This document shows, piece by piece, positions 18,759 to 28,694 of a stretch of 64,000 bases of DNA. This DNA comes from Streptomyces sp. CC208A. Lineage in GTDB: Bacteria > Actinomycetota > Actinomycetes > Streptomycetales > Streptomycetaceae. The notes under the pieces are model-generated. The model worked only from the letters and a program-made list of their open reading frames with translations, was not told the origin of the DNA and ran no database searches. A program made the translations under genes and the position numbers. The stretch covers positions 1 through 64,000 of the forward strand of contig NZ_JASCXN010000012.1 in NCBI RefSeq assembly GCF_030010625.1, read 5' to 3'. Position 1 is the stretch's first letter. Every line of letters starts with the position of its first letter.

Positions 18759-20225
18759 ATGACTGCGTTCGTCCTGGTCGGAGGGGCTTTCACCGGAGCG
18801 TGGCTGTGGGACGGGGTGGCCGCGCGGCTGCGGGCGGCCGGGGCCGGGGCGCACCCGGTGACGCCGGACACCGACCCCGGCGCCGGACTCGGCACCCACG
18901 TGGAGGCGCTGCTCCGGCTCCTCGACCGGATCGAGGACCCCGAGGTGGTGCTCGTCGGGCACGACTACGGCATCCACCCGGTGCTCGCCGCCGCCGACCG
19001 GTGGCCGGACCGGGTCGCCCGGGTCGTGTACGTGGCCACGGGGCTGCCCGGCGACGGCGACCCCGCGCTGCTTCTCGGCCGCGACGAGGAGGTACGCGCC
19101 CGGCTCGCGCACGACACCGCGCCGGTCCCACCGCCCCGGGGCGCGGAATGGGCCCGCTGGGGCAGCCCCGACGGCCTCGGCGCGGACGCGCTCGCCCGCC
19201 TGGACCAGCGCGCGACGCCCCAGCCCGCCCGCACCCTCACCGAACCGCTGCGGCTCGGCGGCGCGGTCCACCGGCTGCCCGCCACCGGCGTGCTGTGCAC
19301 GGCCGACGGGCCCGGCATCGACACGGTCGAGCTGCTCGTCCGCTCGGGCCCCGCCCACTTCCGCGAGCGGATCGGGCCGGACTTCGGCCTCTTCGAACTC
19401 CCCACCGGACACTGGCCGATGCTCTCGGACCCGGACGGACTCGCCGACATCCTGCTGCGGGCCGCCGCCGGCGAGGGGCACCGGATCGAGCCGTCCGAGG
19501 ACGAACCGCCCTACGAGACGGCCCCGTTCCTCCTCGACCCGCCCGAGGCACCCCGCGAGCGCCACGGCCGCGTCGACCTCCACCTGCCGGACTCCGAGGC
19601 CCCCCGGCCCGCCGTCGTCCTCGTCCACGGCGGACCCGTCCAGGCCGGCCGCCGCCCCACCCCGCGCGACACCCCCTTCTACCGCGGCTACGCGCGCCTC
19701 GCCGCGAGCCGGGGCGCCGTCGGCGTCACCCTCGACCACCGGCTGCACGCCCTCACGGACTACCCGCGCGCCGCCGGCGACCTCACCGAGGCCCTGGACC
19801 TGGTCCGCGCCCATCCCCGGGTCGACCCCAACCGGATCGCGCTCTGGTTCTTCTCCGGCGGGGGGCTCCTCGCCACGGACTGGCTCGCGGTGCCCCCGCC
19901 GTGGCTGCGCTGCCTGGCCCTCACCTACCCGGTGCTCGGCACGCCGCCCGGCTGGGAGACGGTCGGCTCCCGCTTCCGGCCCGCCGACGCCCTGGCCGGC
20001 ACCGGCCGGCTGCCCCTGGTCCTCACCCGCGCGGGCCGCGAACACCCCGGCTTCGCCGCGACGGTACGGGACTTCCTGGCCGCCGCCGGACGGCACGGGA
20101 CGGACCTCGAACTCGTCGACGTACCGGACGGGCGGCACGGCTTCGAGACCCTCGACCCCACGGACGCCTCCCGCGCCGCCGTGGTCCGGGCGATGGACAC
20201 CGTCCTCCGCCACCTGACCGCCTGA
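18759..20225 (+). CDS. Fusion of two alpha/beta hydrolase domains
   Basis: A 488-residue cytosolic protein. Residues 1-240 form one alpha/beta hydrolase (MTAFVLVGGAFTGAWLWDGV) whose nucleophile elbow reads VGHDYG, that is Asp instead of Ser, as in epoxide hydrolases and haloacid or haloalkane dehalogenases; a His follows in PTGHWPML. Residues about 270-488 form a second hydrolase with VVLVHGGPVQAG, an elbow WFFSGGG (Ser) and DVPDGRHGFETLD (His). The two domains therefore use different nucleophiles. The gene is divergent from the MerR regulator. The physiological substrate is unknown; detoxification is a plausible role. Confidence 0.85.
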   Translation: MTAFVLVGGAFTGAWLWDGVAARLRAAGAGAHPVTPDTDPGAGLGTHVEALLRLLDRIEDPEVVLVGHDYGIHPVLAAADRWPDRVARVVYVATGLPGDGDPALLLGRDEEVRARLAHDTAPVPPPRGAEWARWGSPDGLGADALARLDQRATPQPARTLTEPLRLGGAVHRLPATGVLCTADGPGIDTVELLVRSGPAHFRERIGPDFGLFELPTGHWPMLSDPDGLADILLRAAAGEGHRIEPSEDEPPYETAPFLLDPPEAPRERHGRVDLHLPDSEAPRPAVVLVHGGPVQAGRRPTPRDTPFYRGYARLAASRGAVGVTLDHRLHALTDYPRAAGDLTEALDLVRAHPRVDPNRIALWFFSGGGLLATDWLAVPPPWLRCLALTYPVLGTPPGWETVGSRFRPADALAGTGRLPLVLTRAGREHPGFAATVRDFLAAAGRHGTDLELVDVPDGRHGFETLDPTDASRAAVVRAMDTVLRHLTA

Positions 20226-20238
20226 CCGGCCGGGCCCC

Positions 20239-21056
<818 letters not shown>

Positions 21057-21060
<4 letters not shown>

Positions 21061-22088
21061 AGCAGGATCCCTTCGTCGGCGCGGAGGCACGCGGCGAAGC
21101 CCTCGCCGTGCCGTGCCAGTTCGGGCGTCTCCTCCGTGCAGCGGTCCACCGCGTGCGCGCAGCGCGCGGCGAAGGCGCAGCCGGGCGGAGCCTCGGCGAG
21201 TGACACCGGCCGGCCCGGGATCGGCAGCGGCGCGGGCGAGCCGGCCTCGATCCGCGGGGTGCAGGCGAGCAGCCCGGCGGTGTACGGGTGGCGGGGCCGG
21301 TCGAAGAGCTCGTCGGTGGACCGGGTCTCCACGATCCGGCCCGCGTACATCACGTACACCCGGTCGCAGATCGCCGAGGCCAGCTCCAGGTCGTGGGTGA
21401 CGAAGAGCATGCCGGTGCCGCGTTCGGCCCGCAGCCGGGCCAGGATCGCGATGACCTCGGCCTGGGTGGTGACGTCGAGTGCGGTGGTCGGCTCGTCGGC
21501 GACGAGGAGCGCCGGTTCGGCGGCGAGCGCGGCGGCGATGACGACCCGCTGGAGCATGCCGCCGGAGAACTGGTGCGGGTGGCGGCGCAGCGCGCCGCGC
21601 GGGTCGCGGATGCCGACCGCGTCGAGGAGTTCCTCGGCCCGGGCGGTGGCCCGGGCGGCGGGGGTTCCGGCGGCCCGCAGCCCCTCGGTGAGGAAGTCGC
21701 CGACGCGGCGCAGGGGGTTGACGGAGGCGCGCGGGTCCTGGAAGACCATGGCGACCTCGCGGGCTCGCAGCGCGGCCAGCCGCGTCCGGTCCATGGTGAG
21801 GACGTCGTCGCCGTTCACCAGGACCCGGCCGCCGGTGCGGGCGCCGCGCGGCAGCAGGCCGAGGACGCTGCGGCAGGCGACGGACTTGCCGGAGCCGGAC
21901 TCGCCGACGAGGCCGACGGTCTCCCCGGCGCGCACGGTCAGGCTGACGCCGTCGAGGATCGGCCGGGCGGCCCGGCCGTCGGGGAGCCGCAGCTCCAGCC
22001 GGTCGATCTCCAGGACCGGAGGTGGTGCCGTGGGGGTCATGGAGTTCGTCTCTCCCCCTGTCATGGAGTTGGTTCCCCGCACCGTCAT
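21057..22088 (-). CDS. ABC transporter ATP-binding protein (DppD/OppD-like)
   Basis: A 327-343-residue ATPase. Walker A GESGSGKSVA, Q-loop MVFQDPRASVNP, signature FSGGMLQRVVIAAALA, Walker B LLVADEPTTALDVT and H-loop THDL are seen, plus the C-terminal Cys cluster of oligopeptide ATPases (GCAFAARCAHAVDRC). Three in-frame ATGs at 22088, 22064 and 22040 lie in successive copies of a 24-bp repeat. The first overlaps the stop of a leader frame and has the best GGAGG site; family similarity begins only after the third. The true start is therefore open. Confidence 0.9.
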
Positions 22089-22178
22089 GAGCCCGTTCCT
22101 CCCGCCGTCATGGCGCTCACTTCTCCCGCCGTCATGGAGCCCGTTCCTCCCGCTGTCATGGCGTTCACCTCTCCCGCC
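22036..22178 (-). repeat. Six 24-bp tandem repeats, each a ribosome-binding site plus ATG
   Basis: Six units of 24, 24, 23, 24, 24 and 24 bp. Read on the minus strand each has a GC-GGGAG(G/A) stretch followed after about ten bases by CCATGAC or TCATGAC. The ATGs fall at 22159, 22135, 22111, 22088, 22064 and 22040. The 23-bp unit puts the first three ATGs in a different frame from the last three. Confidence 0.85.
22085..22159 (-). CDS. Possible 24-residue leader peptide made of repeats
   Basis: The first ATG of the repeat array opens a frame reading M-TAGGTGSM-TAGEVSAM-TAGGTGS and then TGA. Its ATG is five bases after the stop of the upstream permease gene, and its TGA shares bases with the ATG at 22088 of the ATPase gene (ATGA). 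It may thus pass ribosomes from permease to ATPase. It may equally be an accidental by-product of repeat expansion; no homology is known to me. Confidence 0.4.
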   Translation of the reverse strand: MTAGGTGSMTAGEVSAMTAGGTGS

Positions 22179-23034
22179 GTGCGATGCGGTCGGCGAGGCC
22201 CTCGCCGACGATGCCGAAGGCGACCACCGCGAGCACGATGCACGCGGACGGCGCGAGGGCCGGCAGCATCGCGCCCTGGAGGACGGCCCCCTGGCCCTCG
22301 TTGATCATGGCGCCCCAGTCGGCGGTCGGCGGCTGGACGCCGAAGCCGAGGAAGGAGAGCGCCGCCAGGTCCATCAGCGCGTAGCCGAAGTTCATCGCGG
22401 ACTGCGCGAAGACCGTCGGGGCGATGTTGGGCAGCAGGTGGCGGACGCAGACCGTCCAGCCGGACCAGCCCTGCACCACGTACGCCTCGATGTACGGCCG
22501 CGCCTTCTCCTGCCGGGCGATGCCGCGCACCAGGCGGCCCACGTACGGGGTGTACGCGACGGCCATGGCGATCACCGGGGCCGTCATACCGGGCCCGGTG
22601 ACCGCGACCAGCAGGATCGCCAGCATCAGCCCGGGGACGGAGAAGACCAGGTCCATCGCGCGGGACAGGAGCGCGTCGGCCCAGCCGCCGCGCCAGGCCG
22701 CCACCACGCCCACCAGGGTGCCGAGCACGGTGGAGACGGCGACGACGAGCAGCGGGCCGAGGAGGCCGGTGCGGGCGCCGTGGAGCAGCCGGGACAGGAT
22801 GTCGCGCCCGGACTGGTCGGTGCCGAGGAGGTGGTCGCCGGAGGTGCCGACCAGGCTCGCGCCCAGGTCGAGCGCCTCGGGGTCGTACGGGGCGATCAGC
22901 GGCGCGAACACGGCGACGAGGACGAGCGCGACGAGGAGCGCGGCCGAGACCGTGAAGAGCGGACCCTGCCCGAGGAGGCGCAGCCTCCGCAGGCCCGGCC
23001 TGCGGTACGGCACCGTGGTGAGGGTGGTGGTCAT
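22165..23034 (-). CDS. ABC transporter permease (DppC/OppC-like)
   Basis: A 289-residue inner-membrane permease of the binding-protein-dependent peptide/nickel family. An N-terminal membrane helix (FTVSAALLVALVLVAVFAPL) precedes the LLGTDQSGRDILSRLLHGAR segment typical of DppC, followed by five more helices. The EAA loop, which contacts the ATPases, is GYALMDLAALSFLGFGVQPP. The ATG overlaps the stop of the previous permease gene (ATGA), so translation is coupled. Its own stop lies inside the first unit of the 24-bp repeat array. Confidence 0.92.
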   Translation of the reverse strand: MTTTLTTVPYRRPGLRRLRLLGQGPLFTVSAALLVALVLVAVFAPLIAPYDPEALDLGASLVGTSGDHLLGTDQSGRDILSRLLHGARTGLLGPLLVVAVSTVLGTLVGVVAAWRGGWADALLSRAMDLVFSVPGLMLAILLVAVTGPGMTAPVIAMAVAYTPYVGRLVRGIARQEKARPYIEAYVVQGWSGWTVCVRHLLPNIAPTVFAQSAMNFGYALMDLAALSFLGFGVQPPTADWGAMINEGQGAVLQGAMLPALAPSACIVLAVVAFGIVGEGLADRIARRER

Positions 23035-23984
23035 GAGGAGCCTTCCCCGGGGGAGAGACGGGGGTCGATGAGCGGGGCGAGGAGGTCGACCGCGAGGTTG
23101 ACGAGGACGAAGGCCGCCACGCTGAGCAGGGTGACCGCCTGGACGACCGCGAAGTCCTGGGAGGTGACCGACTGCACGAGCAGCGAGCCGAGGCCGGGGA
23201 CGTCGAAGGCGGTCTCCACGATCGCGGTGCTGATGAGCAGGCCGGCGAGCATGGTGCCGCCGACGGTGACGACCGGGCCGAGCGCGTTGCGCAGCACGTG
23301 CCGGCGGACCACGGCCCGGCCGGCGACGCCCCGGGCGCGGGCCACCTCGACGTGCTCGCGGCCCAGTTCGTCGAGCATCGCGGATCGGGTGACCCGGGCG
23401 AGCAGGCCCGCGAAGGTGAGGGCGAGCGCGAGCGCCGGCAGGGTCAGCTGGTGGAGCCGGGCCCCGAGGCCCTCGGCGACCCCGCCGCCCGGCCCCGGGA
23501 ACCAGCCGAGCTGCACCGAGAAGAGCGAGACGAGCGCGATCGCGGTGACGAAGGACGGGGTGGCGGTGGCCACGCCCGTGCCGATGAGCACGGTCCGGTC
23601 GAGGAGGCCGGGGCGGAGCGCGGCGAGGACGCCGGCGCCGACGCCGAGGACGGCGACGAGCAGCGCCGCGTACCCGACGAGCAGGGCGGTGCCGGGGAGC
23701 CGGGAGCCGAGGAGCGCGGTGACGTCCTGGTGGTACTGGGCGGAGCGCCCCAGGTCGCCGCCGAGGACGCCCCCGAGCCACTTGCCGTACTGGACCACGA
23801 GCGGGTCGTCGAGGTGGTGCTCGGCCCGCAGGGCCGCCACCGTCTCGGGGGTCGCGGGGCGGCCGTGCAGCAGGAAGGTGACCGGGTCGCCGGGGGCGAG
23901 GTGGATGGTGCCGAAGACGACGACCGAGGTCACGAACAGCACCGCCACCAGGCCAAGGAGCCGGCCGGCGAGGAAGCGGGTCAT
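23031..23984 (-). CDS. ABC transporter permease (DppB/OppB-like)
   Basis: A 317-residue permease. The N-terminal helix with FVTSVVVFGTIHLAPGDPV is the DppB hallmark; about six membrane helices follow. The cytosolic EAA-like loop is EHVEVARARGVAGRAVVRRH, ahead of the ETAFDVPGLGSLLVQS segment common to DppB proteins. The start ATG shares bases with the stop of the binding-protein gene and its stop with the next permease start, giving a tightly coupled operon. Confidence 0.92.
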   Translation of the reverse strand: MTRFLAGRLLGLVAVLFVTSVVVFGTIHLAPGDPVTFLLHGRPATPETVAALRAEHHLDDPLVVQYGKWLGGVLGGDLGRSAQYHQDVTALLGSRLPGTALLVGYAALLVAVLGVGAGVLAALRPGLLDRTVLIGTGVATATPSFVTAIALVSLFSVQLGWFPGPGGGVAEGLGARLHQLTLPALALALTFAGLLARVTRSAMLDELGREHVEVARARGVAGRAVVRRHVLRNALGPVVTVGGTMLAGLLISTAIVETAFDVPGLGSLLVQSVTSQDFAVVQAVTLLSVAAFVLVNLAVDLLAPLIDPRLSPGEGSS

Positions 23985-25618
23985 GACGCGGCGGCCCCGA
24001 TCGTCGCGGCCCACGGGTAGTAGAGCTGGGCGATGCCGGTCGGCGCGCCGGTGATCCGCTTGCCGAGGAAGACCGAGTAGGGCGCCTCGTAGACCGGGAT
24101 GACGGGCAGCTCGCGCAGTGCGATCTCCTGGACCTTCGCGGTGAGTTCGGTGCGCTTGGCGGGGTCGTACTCGGTGTTGGCGCGGTCGAAGGCGAGGTCG
24201 TACTCGGCGTCGGACCAGTTGCCGTAGTTGCCGAAGTCCCCGGTGCGCAGGTACTGGTAGAACTCCAGCGGGTCCGGCGTGTTGTCGTAGCCGTTGGTGA
24301 TGACCAGGTCGAGGCCCTCGCGGGCGGCCGGGTCGACGAAGATGCCGCTGTACGCGTCCGGGGAGACCGGCCGCAGCGTGACGTCCAGGCCGATCTGGCG
24401 GCCCGCCGCCTGCACCGCGTTGGCGAGGACGCTGATCTCGGGGGCCATCGAGCTGGTCGCGATGGTGATCTTCCTGCCGGTGGCGCGGGCCTCCTCGACC
24501 AGCTTCTTCGCGCCGGCGACGTCGTACACCGGCTCGGGCAGGGTGTCGTAGAGCGAGGCGGTCTTCTCGGGGGCGAGCGCCCAGGCGCCGCGCGCGGCGG
24601 GGGCCTTGGCCGGTACGCCGACGCCTCCGGCGGCCGCCTTCACGATGTTCTTCCGGTCGAGGGCCATCGACAGCGCCCTGCGGACCCGGACGTCGCCGAG
24701 CGTGCCCTTGAAGTCGAGGACGGCGAGGTTGGCGGCGGCGGTGTTGGGGCCGAAGAGGAGCGAGCCCTTTCCGCTGCCGCGCAGCTGGGAGAAGGAGGCG
24801 GAGGGCACCAGGTAGCCGCCGTCGGCGGTCCCGGAGAGGAAGGCGTTGGCGCGGGCGGCGGCGTCCTCGACGAAGGTGAACTTCACGGACTCCGACTTCG
24901 GGGTGAGCTTCTCGTCCCAGTAGCCGGCGTGCTTCTTCAGGGTGATGCTGTCGCCCTGCGCCCACTTCTCCAGGGCGTAGGGGCCGGTGCAGTTCAGCTT
25001 GCCCTTGGGGGTGCCGTAGTCCTTGCCCTCCTGCTTGAGGGAGGCGGCGGCGACGACGGTGCCGGGGGAGGCGGCGAGGAGCTCGTGGAAGAGGGCGTCG
25101 GCCCTGCCGAGCCGGATCGTCACCTCCAGCGGGCCGGTCTTCTCGATCGACTCGACGGTCTTGAAGGCGGAGCCCCACGGGGAGCCGGTGGCCGGGTCCA
25201 TCTGCCGCTTCAGGGAGGCGACGGCGTCGTCGGCGGTCATGACGGTGCCGTCGTGGAACTTCACGCCGGGACGCAGGGTGTAGACGAGGGTGCGGGGATC
25301 GGGCCGGTCCCACTTCACCGCGAGGCCGGGCTCGATCCTCAGGTCCGGGGTGACCCGCAGCAGCTGTTCGCAGACGTTGGCGAGCACGGTGTTCGGCGGG
25401 TAGTCGTACGCGAGGGCGTAGTCGAGCGTGTACGGCTCGGCGTACAGCGACCAGGTGAAGGAGGAGAGCGGGCCCTTGGCGGCGGGCGAGGTCGGCGAGA
25501 CCGTGAAACCGGCCCCGCCGGTGGTGCCGGGCTGCGGCTGGGGGGCGCCGGAGCAGGCGGTGAGGGAGGCCGCGAGGGCGGCGGTACAGGCGAATGCGGC
25601 AATTCTGGGCGTGCGCAT
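23981..25618 (-). CDS. ABC transporter substrate-binding lipoprotein (family 5)
   Basis: A 545-residue extracytoplasmic binding protein. The signal sequence ends in the lipobox LTAC, so Cys22 would be lipidated. The body has the family-5 motifs YTLRPGVKFHDGTVMTADD, DVRVRRALSMALDRKNIV and ELPVIPVYEAPYSVFLGKR. Members bind oligopeptides, nickel chelates, opines or oligosaccharides; the ligand here cannot be read from sequence. First gene of a five-gene operon, with perfect palindromes in its promoter and a divergent LacI gene, which points to a sugar-like or glycoside ligand rather than peptides. Confidence 0.92.
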   Translation of the reverse strand: MRTPRIAAFACTAALAASLTACSGAPQPQPGTTGGAGFTVSPTSPAAKGPLSSFTWSLYAEPYTLDYALAYDYPPNTVLANVCEQLLRVTPDLRIEPGLAVKWDRPDPRTLVYTLRPGVKFHDGTVMTADDAVASLKRQMDPATGSPWGSAFKTVESIEKTGPLEVTIRLGRADALFHELLAASPGTVVAAASLKQEGKDYGTPKGKLNCTGPYALEKWAQGDSITLKKHAGYWDEKLTPKSESVKFTFVEDAAARANAFLSGTADGGYLVPSASFSQLRGSGKGSLLFGPNTAAANLAVLDFKGTLGDVRVRRALSMALDRKNIVKAAAGGVGVPAKAPAARGAWALAPEKTASLYDTLPEPVYDVAGAKKLVEEARATGRKITIATSSMAPEISVLANAVQAAGRQIGLDVTLRPVSPDAYSGIFVDPAAREGLDLVITNGYDNTPDPLEFYQYLRTGDFGNYGNWSDAEYDLAFDRANTEYDPAKRTELTAKVQEIALRELPVIPVYEAPYSVFLGKRITGAPTGIAQLYYPWAATIGAAAS

Positions 25619-25676
25619 GCAGACCCACCCCTTTACGGGTGTAGTGACGGGCGCTGGGGGATGGAGCGAGTATTGA

Positions 25677-25731
25677 TGCGGGAACGTTCCCGCACAAGGG
25701 TTCCCGCGATGTTTGCGGGAACGGTTTTGCA
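25677..25731. promoter_or_regulatory. LacI-type operators between the ABC operon and lacI-like gene
   Basis: 25677-25694 is a perfect 18-bp palindrome, TGCGGGAACGTTCCCGCA. A second, half-degenerate copy follows at 25714-25731 (TGCGGGAACG then GTTTTGCA). Between them GTTCCCGC and GCGGGAAC (25700-25707, 25715-25722) form a further inverted pair. All lie in the 141-bp divergent intergenic region. Confidence 0.85.
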
Positions 25732-25759
25732 GAGGTCAGGGGGGTGGCAGGATCGGCGC

Positions 25760-26854
25760 ATGACCGAAGCTTCCGAGCATGGCGGAGCAGCCCCGCGGCG
25801 GGGCGCTTCCCCCGCCGCCGGGCGGGGCGGGCCGGTGCTGCCGCCCGCCCCGCGTGTCCGCCTCGTCGACGTGGCCCGCGAGGCGGGCCTGTCCAAGACC
25901 ACCGTGTCGGCGGCCCTGAACGGCACCGGCCGGCTCTCCCCCGAGGTCCGGGAGAGGGCCCGCGAGACCGCGCGCCGCATGGGCTACCGGCCCAACGCCA
26001 CCGCGCGCCAGCTGCGCGCCGGACGGGCCCGGCTGATCGGCTACGTCGTCGGCGAGCTGGCCGACACCCCGTGGACCTTCCTGGAGTCGCCGTACTTCGC
26101 CCGGCTCACCGGGGCCACCGCCGCCACCGCGCTCGCGCGCGGCTACGCGTTGGTGCTGCTGCCCGCCGGCTCGCTGCAGAGCGAGTGGGCGGCGCTGCCC
26201 CTCGACGCCGTGGTCGTCGCCGACCCCGTCGCCGACGACCGGATCGTCGAGGACCTGCTGGCCGCCCGCATCCCGGTCTTCAGCGACCGGTCCGTGGAGG
26301 GTCGGCCCGGCGCCCACTGGGTGGACGTCGACGCGGCCGCCGCCGTCGGACAGGCCCTGGACCACCTCCACGCCCAGGGCGCCCGGCGGCCGGTCCTCGT
26401 CGTCCCCGACAGCACCACCCGCTTCCACCACGAGGTGACGGCGGCACACCGCGCCTGGTGCGCGGCGCACGGACTGCCGGAGCGGACGGTACGGGTCGCC
26501 GAGCCCGGCAACGGGCCGGTGATCCAGGCCGTGGAGACCGCCCTGGGGGCCGCTCCCGACCGCCCCGACGCCCTCCTGGTGGTCGCCGAGGCCAGCCCGC
26601 CGCTCGTCCTGGACGCGGCCCGCCGCCACGGCTACGAGGTCCCCGGCGACCTCCTCCTCGTCTGTGTCAGCGAGGACGAGACCGCCGAGTACACCGAACC
26701 GCCGGTGACCACCCTGAGCCTGCGCCCCGACGCGGTCGCCGAGGCCGGGATCGCCCACCTCGTCGCCGTACTGGAAGAAGGGCGGCAGGAGACGAGCGGG
26801 TCGCTCGTGCCGGTCAGGCTGGACGTGCGGGCGTCCTCGGTGCGGGCGGGGTAG
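25760..26854 (+). CDS. LacI family transcriptional regulator
   Basis: A 364-residue repressor. After a 30-residue Pro/Gly-rich extension the LacI headpiece reads VRLVDVAREAGLSKTTVSAA then LNGTGRLSPEVRER and GYRPNATARQLRAG, the last being the hinge region. The rest is a periplasmic-binding-like effector domain (LIGYVVGEL, VVADPVADDRIVEDLL, LLVCVSEDETAEYTEPPVTT). It is divergent from the ABC importer operon and the intervening palindromes are of LacI type, so it most likely represses the importer and itself until the imported ligand or its product is present. Confidence 0.92.
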   Translation: MTEASEHGGAAPRRGASPAAGRGGPVLPPAPRVRLVDVAREAGLSKTTVSAALNGTGRLSPEVRERARETARRMGYRPNATARQLRAGRARLIGYVVGELADTPWTFLESPYFARLTGATAATALARGYALVLLPAGSLQSEWAALPLDAVVVADPVADDRIVEDLLAARIPVFSDRSVEGRPGAHWVDVDAAAAVGQALDHLHAQGARRPVLVVPDSTTRFHHEVTAAHRAWCAAHGLPERTVRVAEPGNGPVIQAVETALGAAPDRPDALLVVAEASPPLVLDAARRHGYEVPGDLLLVCVSEDETAEYTEPPVTTLSLRPDAVAEAGIAHLVAVLEEGRQETSGSLVPVRLDVRASSVRAG

Positions 26855-26878
26855 ACGACCCGTACGGGAGGCGGCCGG

Positions 26879-28513
26879 TCAGCACTCGTACACCAGCCGG
26901 CCGCCGACGTACGTGCGCTCCACCCTGGCCTCGGCGATCTCCTCGGGCGGCGCGGCCAGGACGTCCCGGTCGAGCACCACGAGGTCGGCCAGGTTCCCCG
27001 GGACCAGGCTGCCCGCGTCGTCGTGGCCGTTCACATGGGCCGTGCCGGCCGTGTACGCGGTGAGCGCGGAGACCAGGTCGATGCGCTCCTCGGGGTAGAA
27101 CACCCGCTCGTCCGTGGAGCCTGGCTCGCGCCGGTTCACCGCGACGTGGACGCCTTCGAGCGGGTTGGGGCTGGAGACCGGCCAGTCGCTGCCCGCCGCC
27201 AGGGTCGCCCCGGCCCGCAGCAGCGAACCGAACGGGTACTGCCAGGCCGCCCGCTCCGGACCGAGGAACGGGATCGTCAGCTCGTCCATCTGCGGCTCGT
27301 GCGCGGCCCACAGCGGCTGGATGTTGGCGATGGCGCCGAGCGCGGCGAAGCGGCGCACGTCGTCGGGGTGGACGACCTGGAGGTGGGCGAGGTGGTGGCG
27401 GTTGCCGCGCCGCCCGTTGGCCGCGATCGCCGCCTCGACCGCGTCCAGCGCCTCCCGCACGGCACGGTCGCCGAGCGCGTGGAAGTGCACCTGGAAGTCG
27501 AGGGCGTCGAGCTCGGTCACATGGCCGCGCAGCGCCTCCGGGTCGACGAAGCTGAGCCCGGTGTTGCCGGTCGCGCAGCCGCAGCCGTCGAGGTACGGGG
27601 CGGTCAGCGCGGCCGTGAAGTTCTCCGCGATGCCGTCCTGCATGATCTTGACCGACGTCGCCCGGAACCGGCCCGACGTCAACCGTTCGCGACGGTCGAC
27701 CAGTTCGGGGATCTGCTCGGCGCCGCGCTCCCGGTCCCACCACAGCGCGCCGGTCACCCGGGCGGTCAGCGAACCGTCCTTCGCCGCCGTCAGATAGGCG
27801 TCCGACGGGTCGGACATCCCGTTGAAGGCGCCGAGCAGGGCGTCCTGCCAGCCGGTGACGCCCAGCGAGTGCAGCAGCCGCTGCGCCCGCAGCAGACCCG
27901 CCAGCCGGTCCTCCGCGGTGCTCGCCGGCACGTGCCGGGAGACAAGCCCGGTCGCGCCCTCCTGGAGCGTGCCGCACGGGGTGCCGTCGGCCTCCCGCTC
28001 GATCCGGCCGTCCGCCGGGTCCGGGGTGTCGGCGGTGAGCCCGGCCAGCTCCAGGGCCCGGGTGTTCGCCCAGGCCCCGTGGTGGTCGCGGTTCGACAGC
28101 AGGACCGGACGGTCCGGGACGACCGAGTCGAGGAGCTGACGGGTCGGCACACCACCCTCGAAGCTCTCCATCGACCAGCCGCCGCCGGTGATCCACTCCC
28201 GGTCCGGGTGCGCCTCGGCGTACGCGCGGATCCGCGCCAGGTACTCCGGGACGTCGACGCTGCCGGTGAGGTCGCACTCGGCGAGCTCGCTGCCGCCGCC
28301 CACCGCGTGGATGTGGGCGTCCTGGAAACCGGGCAGCAGCAGCTTCCCGGTCAGGTCCACCACCTCGGTGCCCGGCCCGATCAGCTCGCGCACCTCGTCG
28401 TGGCCGACGGCCGTGATCCGCTCGCCGGTCACGGCGAGCGAGGTGGCCCGGCTCCGCGCCGGATCCAGGGTGAGGACGGGGCCTCGGGTGAAGACCAGAT
28501 CGGCCTGGGGCAT
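26879..28513 (-). CDS. YtcJ-type amidohydrolase
   Basis: A 544-residue metal-dependent hydrolase of the amidohydrolase superfamily, YtcJ branch (N-substituted formamide deformylase-like). Metal-binding residues appear in GFQDAHIHAVGG (H-x-H), VHFHALGDRAV, LAHLQVVHPDD and AAGSDWPVSSPNP (Asp). The composite N- and C-terminal beta-sandwich is visible in LLLPGF and LADLVVLDRDVLAAP. These enzymes act in the cytosol on amides with varied side chains. It converges with the lacI-like gene and is divergent from the TetR gene; the TetR operator lies about 180 bp before its start. Confidence 0.9.
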   Translation of the reverse strand: MPQADLVFTRGPVLTLDPARSRATSLAVTGERITAVGHDEVRELIGPGTEVVDLTGKLLLPGFQDAHIHAVGGGSELAECDLTGSVDVPEYLARIRAYAEAHPDREWITGGGWSMESFEGGVPTRQLLDSVVPDRPVLLSNRDHHGAWANTRALELAGLTADTPDPADGRIEREADGTPCGTLQEGATGLVSRHVPASTAEDRLAGLLRAQRLLHSLGVTGWQDALLGAFNGMSDPSDAYLTAAKDGSLTARVTGALWWDRERGAEQIPELVDRRERLTSGRFRATSVKIMQDGIAENFTAALTAPYLDGCGCATGNTGLSFVDPEALRGHVTELDALDFQVHFHALGDRAVREALDAVEAAIAANGRRGNRHHLAHLQVVHPDDVRRFAALGAIANIQPLWAAHEPQMDELTIPFLGPERAAWQYPFGSLLRAGATLAAGSDWPVSSPNPLEGVHVAVNRREPGSTDERVFYPEERIDLVSALTAYTAGTAHVNGHDDAGSLVPGNLADLVVLDRDVLAAPPEEIAEARVERTYVGGRLVYEC

Positions 28514-28694
28514 ACGGCGGCTCCCTTAGCGTGCGGACGCGCCGGACGGGCGCGGGGCGGACGACGGCGGCCGGCGTGCGAGGGGCGCACTGCACGGCAG
28601 GCGTCGGACGGAGTCGTACCGGCCACGGCGGCCGGATCGCACCGGCGGCCGCCACACGGACGACGGGCGCCATCGAAGCCCGTGAGCCGTTTAC

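Noticed and set aside
22036..22178. The 24-bp repeats as a CRISPR array
   Set aside because: Units are contiguous without spacers, overlap gene starts and no cas genes are present.
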